Assembly: GCA_014904845.1 (NCBI GenBank)
Contig: MU119552.1
Location: 1-47,848, forward strand
Origin: Acephala macrosclerotiorum
Lineage: Eukaryota > Ascomycota > Leotiomycetes > Helotiales > Mollisiaceae
DNA: 47,848 nucleotides
Reading direction: 5' to 3'
Part shown: in pieces, positions 12,097 through 22,472 of the stretch
Layout of the letters: every line of letters begins with the position of its first letter
Numbering within the stretch: position 1 is the stretch's first letter
The notes under the pieces: model-generated
Database searches by the model: none
Seen by the model: only the letters and a program-made list of their open reading frames with translations
What the model was told of the DNA's origin: nothing
Made by a program: the position numbers and the translations under genes

Positions 12097-13390
12097 ATGC
12101 GCTTCCACATCCTTTCAGTCCTGAGCGTTGCGTACGCTATAGTCGCGTTCCCTGGCATGGTTGTATGTATACCTTCCAATCTGTCAAGCATTCTAGAATG
12201 TCCCAAGCCACTGGAGACATTCTCAAGCAGCATATATCCCGAAAGATCCCTTGCTAACTCGATTCTTCAGGCCGACCCAGCAGCAAAGGTCCACGCCCGC
12301 CAATTACTCCCAAGCAACCTCCCTCTCAGCTCGCTTGAAGGCAACTCAGGCCCCATGCCAAGTTTGTCTTTCAACCCCACCAATCAATTCGTTAATGTCC
12401 GCTCAGGAACAACCCACCAGTTCATCGCTCCATCCAGCACGGATGAGCGAAGACTATGTCCAGATCTGAACGCTGCTGCCAATCATGGATTTCTTCCACT
12501 AAATAGCATTATAAGTATTAATCAAAGTACGTAGCACAATATATGTGTTGAGGTTCGAGATGCTAACATCATGGAGCCGTCACTGGCCTCAATCAAGCAT
12601 ATTCGTTCGGACCTGAGTTCGCTGCTGCTTTGTCGGTCATCGCTAACGCTTTGACGGGGATCCAGTTGCTAGTACGTGGTCGATTGGGGGTCCTTACTCT
12701 CCTCTTCTTGGTCTTGGGGGCTTGCTTTCTACTCCTGAGGGAATTTCGTTTTCTCATAATGAATATGAGAGTGACGCATCGCCTGCTTGTGTAAGTTCTC
12801 GTCACAACTCAGACCTTATGCTTGCACTTGCGTTTGCACTTGCTGATGAGATCAGTCCGATGCTTACCTAAACAACGACGATGCCCACTCTCTCAACCTC
12901 CCACGTTTCGATCAGCCCTACTTCTCTGCGGAGAACTACATCCTTGCCATCCTCCGCGACCCCAACAAAGTCGTACACGACTACTCTATCAACAACAACC
13001 CATAGTCTGTTACCCCTCCCCATCCATCTCCTGTCCTCCGGTATCATAACCCTAACTTCTCAATCAGCTATTTCTCCGCCTCTTTCGCATGCCTCGTCCC
13101 ACCAATCGCCAACCACTTCATCATCAACCCCATGTTTAACGTAAACTTCCCCTCCTCCCCTTACATTATCTGTATTAACGAACCCAGCACTCCGCGGATA
13201 ACATCTAAGGCTACCTCTCCCGCGACATCCTGAAATCGTTCTTCTCTGTCTCAGGTCTAGATAACGCACACATATGGACGCCGGGACATGAACAGATGCC
13301 GCAGAATTGGCATAAGAGGCTGAGTTCTAATCCTTATGGTGCTATGCCTGCTTTTGCGAATATTGCGATATTGGCTACAAAGTATCCGGA

Positions 13391-13613
13391 TGTCGAAAGA
13401 GAATACTGCGAGGAATAGTACAAATAAAAGCACGAGACACGTAGTACCGAATCGCAATACGATAATGCTAATTGTATTTATTTATATTTATATTTTTGTA
13501 CGAAAAAAAAAAAAAAAACTTTTAAATAAAACTTTTTTTTATATATTAATTAAAAATTATATAATTTATTATATAATTTCGATATATAATTTTTTTTAAT
13601 TTTTATTTTTATT
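13391..13613. repeat. Left LTR of the element in the peroxidase gene
   Basis: Begins TGTCGAAAGA. The outer half keeps G and C (for example AATCGCAATACGATAATG near 13451). The inner half has lost nearly all of them. The right LTR shows the opposite pattern. The 3' boundary is approximate, within a few bases. Confidence 0.85.
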
Positions 13614-14993
13614 TTAATAATTTTTTATTTTTATAATTAAAATCGAAATAAAATTAAAATTCGTATAAAATAAAATAAAAATTAATTTAATAAATTTTTG
13701 TACGAATAAAACAAATAATAAAAACGTTAAACGAATAAATATTTATTTTTTATAATTAATTTTATTATTTTTTATTATTTAAATTTTTCAAATTTTAAAT
13801 AATTTATTAAAAAATTAATTAATTTATTCGTTTTAATTTTCGTACGAATTATTATTATAATTCGTACGAAGTAATAATAAATAAAATGTAAATTAAATAT
13901 AATAATTTTATACGAATTATTTATTATAATTTTATATAAAATTATTATTATATTTTTTAATAAATTTTTAAATTTTTTTAAAATTTAAAATATATAAATC
14001 GAAAAAAAAAATATATATATATTTAAAATTCGAAATATCGTACAAATTAAAAAAAAAACTTTATATAAAATAAATTTTTTTTAAAGTTTTTAATACGTTT
14101 TACGAGAAAAAAAAATAATTTATTATTATACGATTAAAAAATCGATAATTTATTCGAAAAAAAAAAAAAATTTTATTTAAAAAAAAAAAATAATAAAAAT
14201 TTTAATTATTTAATAAAAAAAATAAAAAAATAAAATAAATCGTTATAAAATATTTATAAATTATTTATTATATAATATTAATTAAATTATATATTTTTTT
14301 TTTAATTTATATATAAAAAACTTTTTATATAAAAATTTTATATAATAAAAAAAAAATTATTTATTTAATAAAATCGTATTATATTATAAAATATATTTAT
14401 AAATTCGAATTATAAATTTTGATTTTTTTTATACAAAAATATTTTATTAATAAAATTAAAAATATATTTATTTATATAAAAAAATCGATTTTATACGAAA
14501 AAATCGAAATAAATTTATTATTATTATTAAAAAAATTTAATTATTAATTATAAAAAATTCGACGAATAATTATAAAAATTTAATAATATTATTCGATTAA
14601 TTTAATATATAAAAAAAAAGTTTTTTATTCGTACGAAAAAATTCGAAAAAACGTATAAAAATTTTTTTTTATTTGTATATAAAAATTCGAAAAAAAAAAA
14701 AAAAAATATTAATATTTCGATTATTTAATAAAAAAATTAAAAATTTTTTTTTTTATTAAATAATATTAAAAAATCGTTTTTATATAAAAAAAGTAATTAT
14801 AATAAATATAAATTTGAAATTTCGATTTTAATAAAAAAATCGTTTAAATTAAAATTTTAATCGAGTTTTTAAATATTTATTATTTTTATAAAAATTTAAT
14901 AATATTAAAAAATAATAATATTTTTTAATACGTTCGTATTAAAAATCGATATTAATAATTAAATATTTTCGTATAAATTTTTTAATTTATAAA

Positions 14994-15216
14994 TATTTAA
15001 AAAAAATACTATAAAAAATAATATAAATAAAAATACAAAATACGTAATATTAAATCGCAATACGATAATACTAATTGTATTTATTTATGTTTATATTTTT
15101 GTACGAAGAAAAAAAAAAGAGCTTTCGAAGGAAGCTTCTCTTTATATACTAGCTAAAAGTCACATGACTTATTATGCGACTTCGATACGTGATTTTCTTT
15201 GATCTTTGTTCCGACA
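14994..15216. repeat. Right LTR of the element in the peroxidase gene
   Basis: Aligns to the left LTR along its length, with differences of the C-to-T and G-to-A kind plus a few others. Its outer half keeps sequence such as CACATGACTTATTATGCGAC. It ends CCGACA at 15216, immediately before peroxidase exon sequence. Confidence 0.87.
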
Positions 15217-15489
15217 TCGGAGATTGTGCAGTTTGGCAGGAATACGGAGACAGTGAATAGTTTCGTTGGTGTTGATCCGGGGATTTTAGTGGTGGTGTTT
15301 ATAACGGTGCGTTTAACCTCTCCCTAAAAAGACCCCCCTTACATGGTGCTGGTTCACTGAGTAGGTGTCACCCTTCTTCAAGGCAATAATCTTGAATGCT
15401 TCTTCTTTCAACCTGCGCAGCAGGGAATTCCTGCTGTCTTGAAAGGGGTTGTTTCGAATCTGACGCCTGTATTGGCGCTGGTGAACTAA

Positions 15490-16034
15490 TACTTGTCACC
15501 GATTTTGACGCTGTTGAATTGCCCGGCTTTGAATACGTTCAATCAGAGCGTATTCAATTAGTTTCCTGGGTATGGGTACCATCCTGCTCCGTAAAGGGGT
15601 GAATTGGCATGACTTGATGTGGCGGCACGGGGTGGAAGCCGCGATGGCGGGGCATTAGCGGGGTATTGTAATCGCGGGGTAGCAGTCGGGTTGAACATTG
15701 ATATTGCGCTGCTAGGCCCCTTGCGACGAGAATGTCAACGAGGTCAAGTTTTTGAATTGGATTGATTCGGCTGGTTGGGAGGTCGTCGTTCATCTGAGAC
15801 ATTTTCGATACGAGTTGTTACTATTGTTCAGAGAGCCGGTAACATGTCACGTCTTCTAATCTCTTGTTACTTTGTGCACATGAAATTTCTGAATGCACAG
15901 CATTGTGTTCTTCTTTTCTTCCTTGCTGGGCTTTGTTTCAAGAGTCCAATTGTCCTCAAAACCAATGCCCTAGACTTCACAAAAACTTCGCGCACAGGTT
16001 TTTAGAAAAGTCATAATTGAATGAAGTCCCCGCA
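15490..16034. other. Intergenic, with a 9-bp stem-loop
   Basis: No gene is supported. A perfect 9-bp inverted repeat (TTGAATACG at 15529-15537, CGTATTCAA at 15549-15557, 11-nt loop) lies 40 bases after the old peroxidase stop codon; its role is unknown. A minus-strand 82-codon frame (15554-15802) is Pro/Arg-rich without motifs. The last 200 bases are probably the leader of the next gene. Confidence 0.5.
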
Positions 16035-16733
16035 ATGAGCAATCACCCCCAAGACCGACAGCCGAGGCGGCGCTTTATCAGTTCCAGACATACCACTATC
16101 TTCGGTGATTTGGTCTCGCTGATCAGAGGAAATGATCTCCTGGATACTGGCTCTTCCAACACATCTTTGTCGCGCTTAAGCGGTGCGCCTCCAGCTTTAA
16201 GACGAGTCACTGTAGACTCTCGAAGAGTTGGCCAACGTGTCATCAACAGACCACCACCTCATGTTGAACCCCAATATATTTTCTCTGAAGAGTTCAGAGC
16301 GGCGATGTTGCCTGACCCAATACCAGATGCAATGGATGTCGACGTAGCGAGTCTTCAAGCAGTATGGGGACAACCTGCGGAGGCAGTGCCACAACCTATG
16401 GAAGGGCTTCTACAATATTTGCAAGCACAACAGCTTGCCCAAGCGGTGGAGCCCGCCCAAAAAGATGCAGAGATGGCAGGTCTTTTGACAGGTCCGGCTC
16501 CGAATCAGAATGACACAAACTCGGGCCGTCCTTCCGCTGGCTCTAGCAAATCGATGCCAAATATGCAGATAAATAGGACAGCCACTCTACCACAATCTAA
16601 CTATACTTCCCTGAAAAAGGAACTACAAGCTGTACCCCAATTCAAATCTACTTCACTGAACAAGGCTCTGATGGAGCTAGTAGCTGAAAACGTTAGAAAG
16701 AATCCAAATGCGAAAACCAAGAACCTATTCTAG
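16035..16733 (+). CDS. Hypothetical protein, mostly disordered
   Basis: A single-exon frame of 232 residues, taken from the first ATG (16035), since the frame upstream has no ATG. I do not recognise it. The N-terminus is basic (QDRQPRRRFISSRHTT). The middle is Pro/Ala/Gln-rich, with a short Gln-rich, possibly helical stretch (LLQYLQAQQLAQAVEPAQ). The C-terminus is Lys/Asn-rich. No signal peptide, membrane segment or catalytic motif is visible. Codon use looks ordinary, and the frame stays open in a region where neighbouring genes are broken. It could be a real lineage-specific protein, the last exon of a larger gene, or a chance frame. No intron signal upstream clearly joins more coding sequence. 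Confidence 0.5.
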   Translation: MSNHPQDRQPRRRFISSRHTTIFGDLVSLIRGNDLLDTGSSNTSLSRLSGAPPALRRVTVDSRRVGQRVINRPPPHVEPQYIFSEEFRAAMLPDPIPDAMDVDVASLQAVWGQPAEAVPQPMEGLLQYLQAQQLAQAVEPAQKDAEMAGLLTGPAPNQNDTNSGRPSAGSSKSMPNMQINRTATLPQSNYTSLKKELQAVPQFKSTSLNKALMELVAENVRKNPNAKTKNLF

Positions 16734-17779
16734 CTAGACCTTTGGGCGAACTTTGGAGGTATAATAAATGATGATAATAATGATATTAGTTTTACGTCCT
16801 ATAGCGAGCATGAATCAAACAATTTATTTAAATAGACTGCTACCTATAACTCTAATCTCTCGAAGGATATATAGACGTACTACACTTAGGAATTACATAT
16901 AATTTTAGAAAGCATTTCATGCAATTACGCGTAGCTAAGCAAAAAGCCGAGTAATAGAAACCTTTCTTCGCCAGTTGGAATAGGCACTAAAAAGTGTGTA
17001 CTAATTATAGAGAAGTCTCTAGAATTTTTAAAGTTAAATCTTAAAAGGCTCGATAAAATTGCCTCGCGTCAAAAGTCTTTTAGATAGACTTAGTAATAGT
17101 ATTCTAAATCCTTTTCTATAGTAGCAACGGCGTGTGCAAAAGCTTAATACCCCTCGAGCTCTCTCCCCTCTTCCCCCTAAGCCCCTCCTCTCTCCTCCTC
17201 CCTTTTCTCCCCCTCCAACCACAGTATCCCCCTCTTTTATAAACTTAAACATATAATTACCCCTCTACTCGCAATTACCCCCCTTCCCTTCTCTAAAAAC
17301 TTGTATCCTCGCCCTTAATCCTTCATCGTAATGTCTATCAATCCGAGTATAAATATTTTCGCAAGTGTAAATAAATAGAGACCCAACTAAAAAAAAGTGT
17401 AGCATCGTAAGAAAATAATATGCCGATACAATCGATCGAGTCGTAATTCGAGCGCAGTCGAGCTTGCAGTAAATAAAAGAAACCACAGTAGCAAAGACTC
17501 GAGACCGCGAGAAGATATCGAAAGCTTCTTCGCCCGTTGTCGTGATTCAATCTCAGCTCTAAGATCTTATTGCAGCTCGCAAGCTACTTAATCCAATCTA
17601 CAAAGCAAATTAAGCTCTCTAGGAGCTACAGGTTCGTAGGGAACACCCGCAAAGTAAAACTCTGCTCTTGACAGGTGCTGAATCGAAGTCCCCCGAGGTA
17701 TAATAGATGTTGCTTCAATACCGATGAGCACCGCAGATGCCTGATTAGAGTCTTCAAAGGATTGGAAGACAGGTCTGAA
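16734..17779. other. Gene-free, mildly AT-rich stretch with a pyrimidine tract
   Basis: No gene is supported. Composition shifts to AT-rich from 16740 to 17110 and again around 17230-17420. A polypyrimidine tract of about 70 bases lies at 17148-17220. The texture is like an old, mildly mutated repeat, but no terminal repeats or protein remnant were found. Confidence 0.5.
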
Positions 17780-18832
17780 TACACTTGGATGGGTTGGGAA
17801 GAAAGTGCTTGGTATGGGAAACTACGGCATTGTTGGATTGTGGGAGAAATAGAGATCAGGGACAAGGATTCGGGTATGGTTTGGCAAGTCGTTATGAAGC
17901 AGAGTCAAGGGACAGATTTGAATATACAGTACGAGAGTTGACTGCTTGAGTTGTGCAATCAGATTGGGACGAATCATATTGTGCGATAGCACCAGGGATT
18001 CCAATATGATGAAGGACGAGGAACCACGCCGTGGGACCCCAAGGACAGCGAGGTATCGAGCATTTATCTTGAATTTTGCGAGAACGGAAATCTGACTGGA
18101 TATATCGAACAACTGAATTCGTATGTCCTTCTGCTACCCCTCTGATGGGACTATAAAGCTAATAAATGTTCTTTCGGGTTTTATCCAGTCGGGACGCTAA
18201 TCCCCGAAGGTTCTCAAATGCTTATCTAGAAAATCTGTGTCATGGCTTACGGCAACGAAATGGGACAAGGAGTTCCATGGAAAGAGCCAATCGGTCACTA
18301 CGATCTCAAGTCAGACAATAGTAAGTGAGATAGTCAGCTTATGCGACATCTGCTGATAGAACTTTTAAGTCATCATTGGATCTAGAGATGTAGATCATGT
18401 CGAACAAGAAATAGTTAAAGTACGTTTCATTCGAGACTCTTTGAAGGATCACAACACTAACTGCTTGGATTGCTGATTTAGGCATGGGTATTCCAATCCT
18501 ACCAGGAAAATCTGCCGATGAATTCTGGGCAGTCATCGGCACAAGAGGCGCGGAACCATATTATACCCCTGTAAGAATGTTCCTTTCCCACGCCAGGATT
18601 TCCAACTAATCAGTACCAGGAACAACTTGACAGCGGTACCCCTAACAGAACCTTTGGCGCCTGCAGTAACGTCTGGTAAATCGGAAATGCACGTACAAAT
18701 TCGCCATGAGAGGTGAAAGTTTCGAAGTCCTTACCAGCAGCTTCGAATTCACGATGCGGCCACAACCTGGCCAACCCACGATGGGACCCTTTTTATCCTG
18801 GGGACAGAAGCTTGGGAATATAAAGGACTAGA
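17780..18832 (+). pseudogene. Degraded protein kinase gene
   Basis: Kinase landmarks appear in order but in shifting frames. The glycine loop is VLGMGNYGIVGLW (from about 17805), followed by a stop. Next come the beta-3 lysine in VVMKQSQG (about 17890), a hinge-like IYLEFCENGNLTGYI (about 18060), and the catalytic loop HYDLKSDN (18296-18319). DLG in place of DFG lies near 18475. An activation segment, GTRGAEPYYTP, ends at about 18571, followed after an intron by EQLDSGTPNRTFGACSNVW and then a stop. Plausible intron ends remain (GTATGT at 18121, GTAAGT at 18321, GTACGT near 18420, GTAAGA near 18571). Several frameshifts and stops make it nonfunctional. The catalytic Asp and Lys survive, so the ancestor was probably an active Ser/Thr-type kinase. 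Substrate and subfamily are unknown. Confidence 0.8.
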
Positions 18833-19093
18833 GTATGACTTTCAGAGATTTGATTTCATGGTGTTTGGCTGGCGATCTAACAATTAGACCAAATTAGACC
18901 AACGACGAATTCCCGAAGTCCACCTCCAGGAAAAGGTCCAATACCTACCATTTCGGCTTAGCTACTTTTCTGTGGACCGTAGGCAAATAATAACATGCAG
19001 ATTTAAGGATGGCTTATAAGTTCATTTAGTATCAGTTACAAACCACCAATTGATCAGTGCGCAAAGTCTGGACTACCATAAAGCTCCGAGTGT

Positions 19094-19318
19094 CTAAAGT
19101 AAGATGTACCCCGCGTTGCTAACGATCACACCAGTGGAGCTAAGGATTGCGATTACTTCTTTGACTTTGGCATCAGGAATAGATTGTGGGGAGGTGATGT
19201 CTAGTTCGAGAGTCGAGGCGCCGAGAGAGGCGAGGTGGGTGATGGAGGAGAGAAAGAGAGAGGTGGCGATTACGTTGTCGCCGCAGGAGAGAAGTAGTGT
19301 GATGAAGGGGATGGCCTG
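19094..19318 (-). pseudogene. Short-chain dehydrogenase/reductase fragment
   Basis: Read on the minus strand from 19318 to 19094, this gives about 74 residues of a Rossmann-fold SDR. A GDNVIATS segment matches the end of strand 2. LGASTLELDITS holds the Asp of the conserved LDVT motif. GVIVSNAGYILL matches the NNAG motif with Ser for the first Asn. The glycine-rich TGxxxGIG start is missing upstream, and the frame stops just after NAGY, so the catalytic Tyr-x-x-x-Lys part is absent. It is a remnant, not an enzyme. SDRs reduce or oxidise alcohols and ketones with NAD(P)H. Confidence 0.75.
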
Positions 19319-19634
19319 TTATGAACCAGGTAAGGGCTGTCATTCGAATATTCTTTTTTTTCCTTTTTGGAATAATGAGGGATGTGAAGTTTGGAAATGG
19401 GTTGAAGTGAAGTGAAGTGGTGGTGCTGCTTGAGTGAAGAAAGGGGTAGCGAGAATGTCACGGCCCGGGATCATGCTTACGTAAATGATTTGAGAAGGTG
19501 TGGCGAAGGAGTTGATTCTACAAAAACATTGGAGTTGAAGGAATTATATATAATCTCTCTTTGTTCCTCGTGCGACGTCTCCTGTTGCAGACGTGGACCT
19601 AAACGTTAATTCCAGTTTGCAAATGCGTCCTCGA
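19319..19634. other. Intergenic, before the first pogo-like transposon
   Basis: No gene recognised in about 316 bases. Composition is ordinary right up to the transposon boundary at 19637. Confidence 0.5.
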
Positions 19635-19636
19635 TA

Positions 19637-21607
19637 ATCGAATTCCCGTGACAAATCCCATCTCTATCAAAATCCCGCTCAAAGTAAAAATCACTTTCTA
19701 ACTTCGAAATTTAATTATAAATTAACTACATCATATTTTGACTTGAAATTTAAAACAAAGTATCATTATCTATCTATCTAAAAATATGCAAATTCATTTT
19801 GTATATTTGAATCGTTCTAGTAATCGAATAATGCGCTCACGTGAATTAAACCCTATAACTTTTAAATCAAATACCAATATTTTTAAAACAACAATCAATT
19901 GATCGTTATTTTGACACTACTTTTTTTGAAAACTACCAAATATTAATTTGACTTTTAAAACCTTTAAAACAAGTATTTTAATTGTATTAAACGCTTTTTT
20001 CGATTTGAAAATAGTCTATTTTAATACCTTTGAAACAACATCTTTCAAATCCTTCTACAATTACTTTGCAATTTATCGAGTAATCTTCTCTTTATTCTCT
20101 AATAGTTTCTTGACTTTATTAACTTCTTTTATAATCCTTCTCTCGACTTTTGTAGTCTCTTTTTCTACCAATTTCTTGTTTAATACCTTTTAATACTCTT
20201 TAGCTTTTTTTACCTTCGACAATAACCAAATTTCGAGTTTTTTTGTTTTTTCGTTTGCCAGATTAAATTTCTTTTTTCTTCGCTTTTTCTAATACTCTAA
20301 AATAATAATTTGCTTAAAATTAAAAATTTCTTTTTCGAATACAAATACTTTTACTGTTTTTCATTTAAAAATATCAAACAATTTATCAAAATTCTCATTT
20401 GAAAAATTCGCATTATACTCTCTTTACAAGCGACAAATATTTACAATAGTTTTAAGATTTTAAAATACTTCAAAAATCAATTAATCTTTTTTAAAAAATC
20501 GAATTACTTAAACAATAACTCTTAAATCGTCTATAAATCAAATCTCAAATTTAATAAATACATATTAAATATTTAACTCTATAAATAACTTTTTTTATAC
20601 AATTTTAAAAAAAAAATAAAAAAAACGTTTAAATATTAAAATCAAATTTTTACTATTTAATATAAAATTTTTTAATTCTACAAAATAAACTATAAACAAA
20701 AACTAAAAACAATTTACATCTAAAAATTGAAATCGATATATTATATAAAAAAATAGAATTATTATAATAATTTTATATCGATTTATTCAATTAATAAATT
20801 CTATATTTATATATAAAAAGTATTTATCTATCAAAAAAAGTCTTTTAATACACGAACTTTTTGATTTAATATATCGTTCGAATACTTTTTATAATCAAAT
20901 TAAATTAAACTTTTTATTACTTTATTCGTTTTCAAAATTAGTAAAATAAATTTTATTATTTAATTTCATATTTTATAATTATATATTTTATAATTTACTA
21001 TTAATATTACAATAAATAAAAAATAGTAATATAATTCGATCGATTATTAAAATATATACTAATAATAATATAAACTTTCGATTATCGTTTTACTTATTTT
21101 TAATAACTCTATTAAATTTATATATTTTTAATAATATAATTTTTTTTATTATACGTACTATATTAATAAAAAAATTTTTCTCATCGAAATTCTATATATT
21201 ATTAATTATAATATAATATTTTTCGATAATTTAAACAAATTAATATATTTTAATTACATTAATTAAATACTAATAAAATAAAAAAAATATATAAAAATAA
21301 AAACAATATTAATATAAAAAATAAAATAAATATAAAAATATATTTCGCAAATACGCGTAAATTATTAATATTATACAAATACGTACTTTTTAATTTAAAT
21401 TTATATTTTTTATAAAAATTAATAATTCAATTTTTTTTAATATTCTTTTTTTTAATTTTCTCAATTAAATTTTTAATAATTTGATTTATAGAAAGTATTT
21501 TTCGATCGATAAATTTATTAATATAATCGATTAAAATTTCTTTTTAAGCGTTTATAAGAATTTAGATGAGATTTTGACAGGAATAGGATTTGTCACGGGA
21601 ATTCGGT
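19637..21607 (-). mobile_element. pogo/Fot1-type DNA transposon, copy A (RIP-mutated)
   Basis: A 1971-bp element flanked by TA (19635-19636 and 21608-21609). The terminal inverted repeats share CGAATTCCCGTGACAAATCC and the following ATC-rich stretch up to TCAAAATC. The coding sense is on the minus strand: it aligns to copy B when reverse-complemented. The C-terminal part still reads as a Lys/Glu-rich coiled segment (about 20060-20190). Near its transposase start (about 21560) it lacks some 215 bp that copy B has. G/C content is very low inside and normal just outside. The transposase is dead. Confidence 0.88.
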
Positions 21608-21609
21608 TA

Positions 21610-22470
21610 AAGCTTTGCAAGCGAGGAGCTGGATGGAGATATCCGAAAATTCTTACCGACACGTTTTTCAGGCAACTTGCTAACTTTATATGGTCCCTGC
21701 ATGATACAATCAACGCAAGGCAAAATTATTGGGAATATCCTTCGACAAGATCCAATCCGGAGAGGTCATTGGTGCGATTTCTTCATTATATTGCACGGTA
21801 TTTGTAAGCATGCAGATACCGTACCTAGATGAGAGACATTTTCGGGCTTTCAGGCTGATAAATTAGGGAAATGTCTCTGAGCAGAAGCTATTTGTGGTTA
21901 AAATTGTACAAGGGACTCGCTGCATTGATCAACTCTTCTGCCCTTGCGCCTATGCAGCGGATGATTCATTATCAAACTCACGACTTCTGGGGTAACAGTG
22001 AATGAGTTAGGCAGAAGAGGGTCGAATTTGCTCGAGAAAAGGATTCGAGGAAGAAGGGCAAATAAATTACTGAAGAGTCTAATTGGGAAGGTGGGGTTGA
22101 CACACGTGATGCATTTCGACCTTCGATGGATTAACTTCAGTGGGTCACTCTTTTGGCACTCTTCGATGTCCATGCCTACTTAAACTTCTATTGCCTCATC
22201 ATATTAGAACAGAATAGCGCGTTAAAAAGGCATCATGTGATCGGCGAGAGTCATACCCGAGCTGATGGACAAGCCTGACCTTTCTTTTCATTTTGGCACC
22301 CCGAAGGCCTTGGCAACAATGAAATTTCTACTTCTAGATTCATCATTCTCGCAATCAAACCTTCTACATCTTGTTCTGTTTAAATGATCCGAAAATACAT
22401 TTCCGTATTTAAACAAGGCTATATCATACTTCGTATGCATTCATCGATTCCGCTTTGAGCTAAGCCGATG
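21610..22470. other. Ordinary-composition spacer between inverted transposons
   Basis: 861 bases lie between the TA sites of the two pogo-like copies. Open frames are short, and I recognise no domain in either strand. G+C is clearly higher than in the elements on both sides. It could be unique host DNA. Confidence 0.6.
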
Positions 22471-22472
22471 TA

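Larger units (their letters stand above)
13391..15216. mobile_element. Short LTR retroelement inserted in the peroxidase gene
   Basis: An 1826-bp element bounded by two direct repeats of about 223 bp (13391-13613 and 14994-15216). It starts TGTCG and ends CGACA, the usual TG...CA inverted ends of LTR elements. The flanking 5-mers CCGGA (13386-13390) and TCGGA (15217-15221) look like a target duplication with one C-to-T change. Only about 1.38 kb lies between the LTRs, too short for gag and pol. It is therefore a TRIM-like non-autonomous element or an internally deleted one. The interior is nearly pure A/T with scattered CpG, so no protein can be read. Differences between the LTRs are almost all C/T or G/A. 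Confidence 0.88.
12097..15489 (+). pseudogene. Secreted heme-thiolate (family 2) peroxidase, disrupted
   Basis: Remains of a chloroperoxidase/peroxygenase-type gene. Exon 1 (12097-12526) encodes a signal peptide (about residues 1-24) and RRLCPDLNAAANHGFLP, with the heme-ligand Cys121; the usual PCP is LCP here. Exon 2 (12577-12790) ends in YESDASPAC, the site of the acid-base Glu. Exon 3 is 12856-13140. Exon 4 is 13188-13390 and resumes at 15222 after a transposon. Exon 5 is 15365-15489. Introns have good GT-AG ends (GTACGT, GTAAGT, GTAAAC, GTGCGT). Lesions: one-base deletions in G runs at 12656-12659 and 15279-15282, in-frame TAG at 13003 and TAA at 13206, and a 1.83-kb LTR element inserted in codons for a KYPEIVQF-like segment. 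The family uses H2O2 to halogenate or hydroxylate organic compounds outside the cell. No functional product is possible as read. Confidence 0.9.

Noticed and set aside
15843..16005. Short frame starting MSRLLISCYFVHMKFLN with a hydrophobic stretch
   Set aside because: Only about 54 codons, without a good splice to the next frame; more likely the leader of the gene at 16035.
19104..19415. 103-codon plus-strand frame
   Set aside because: The opposite strand carries a clear SDR fragment; the plus frame is its shadow.
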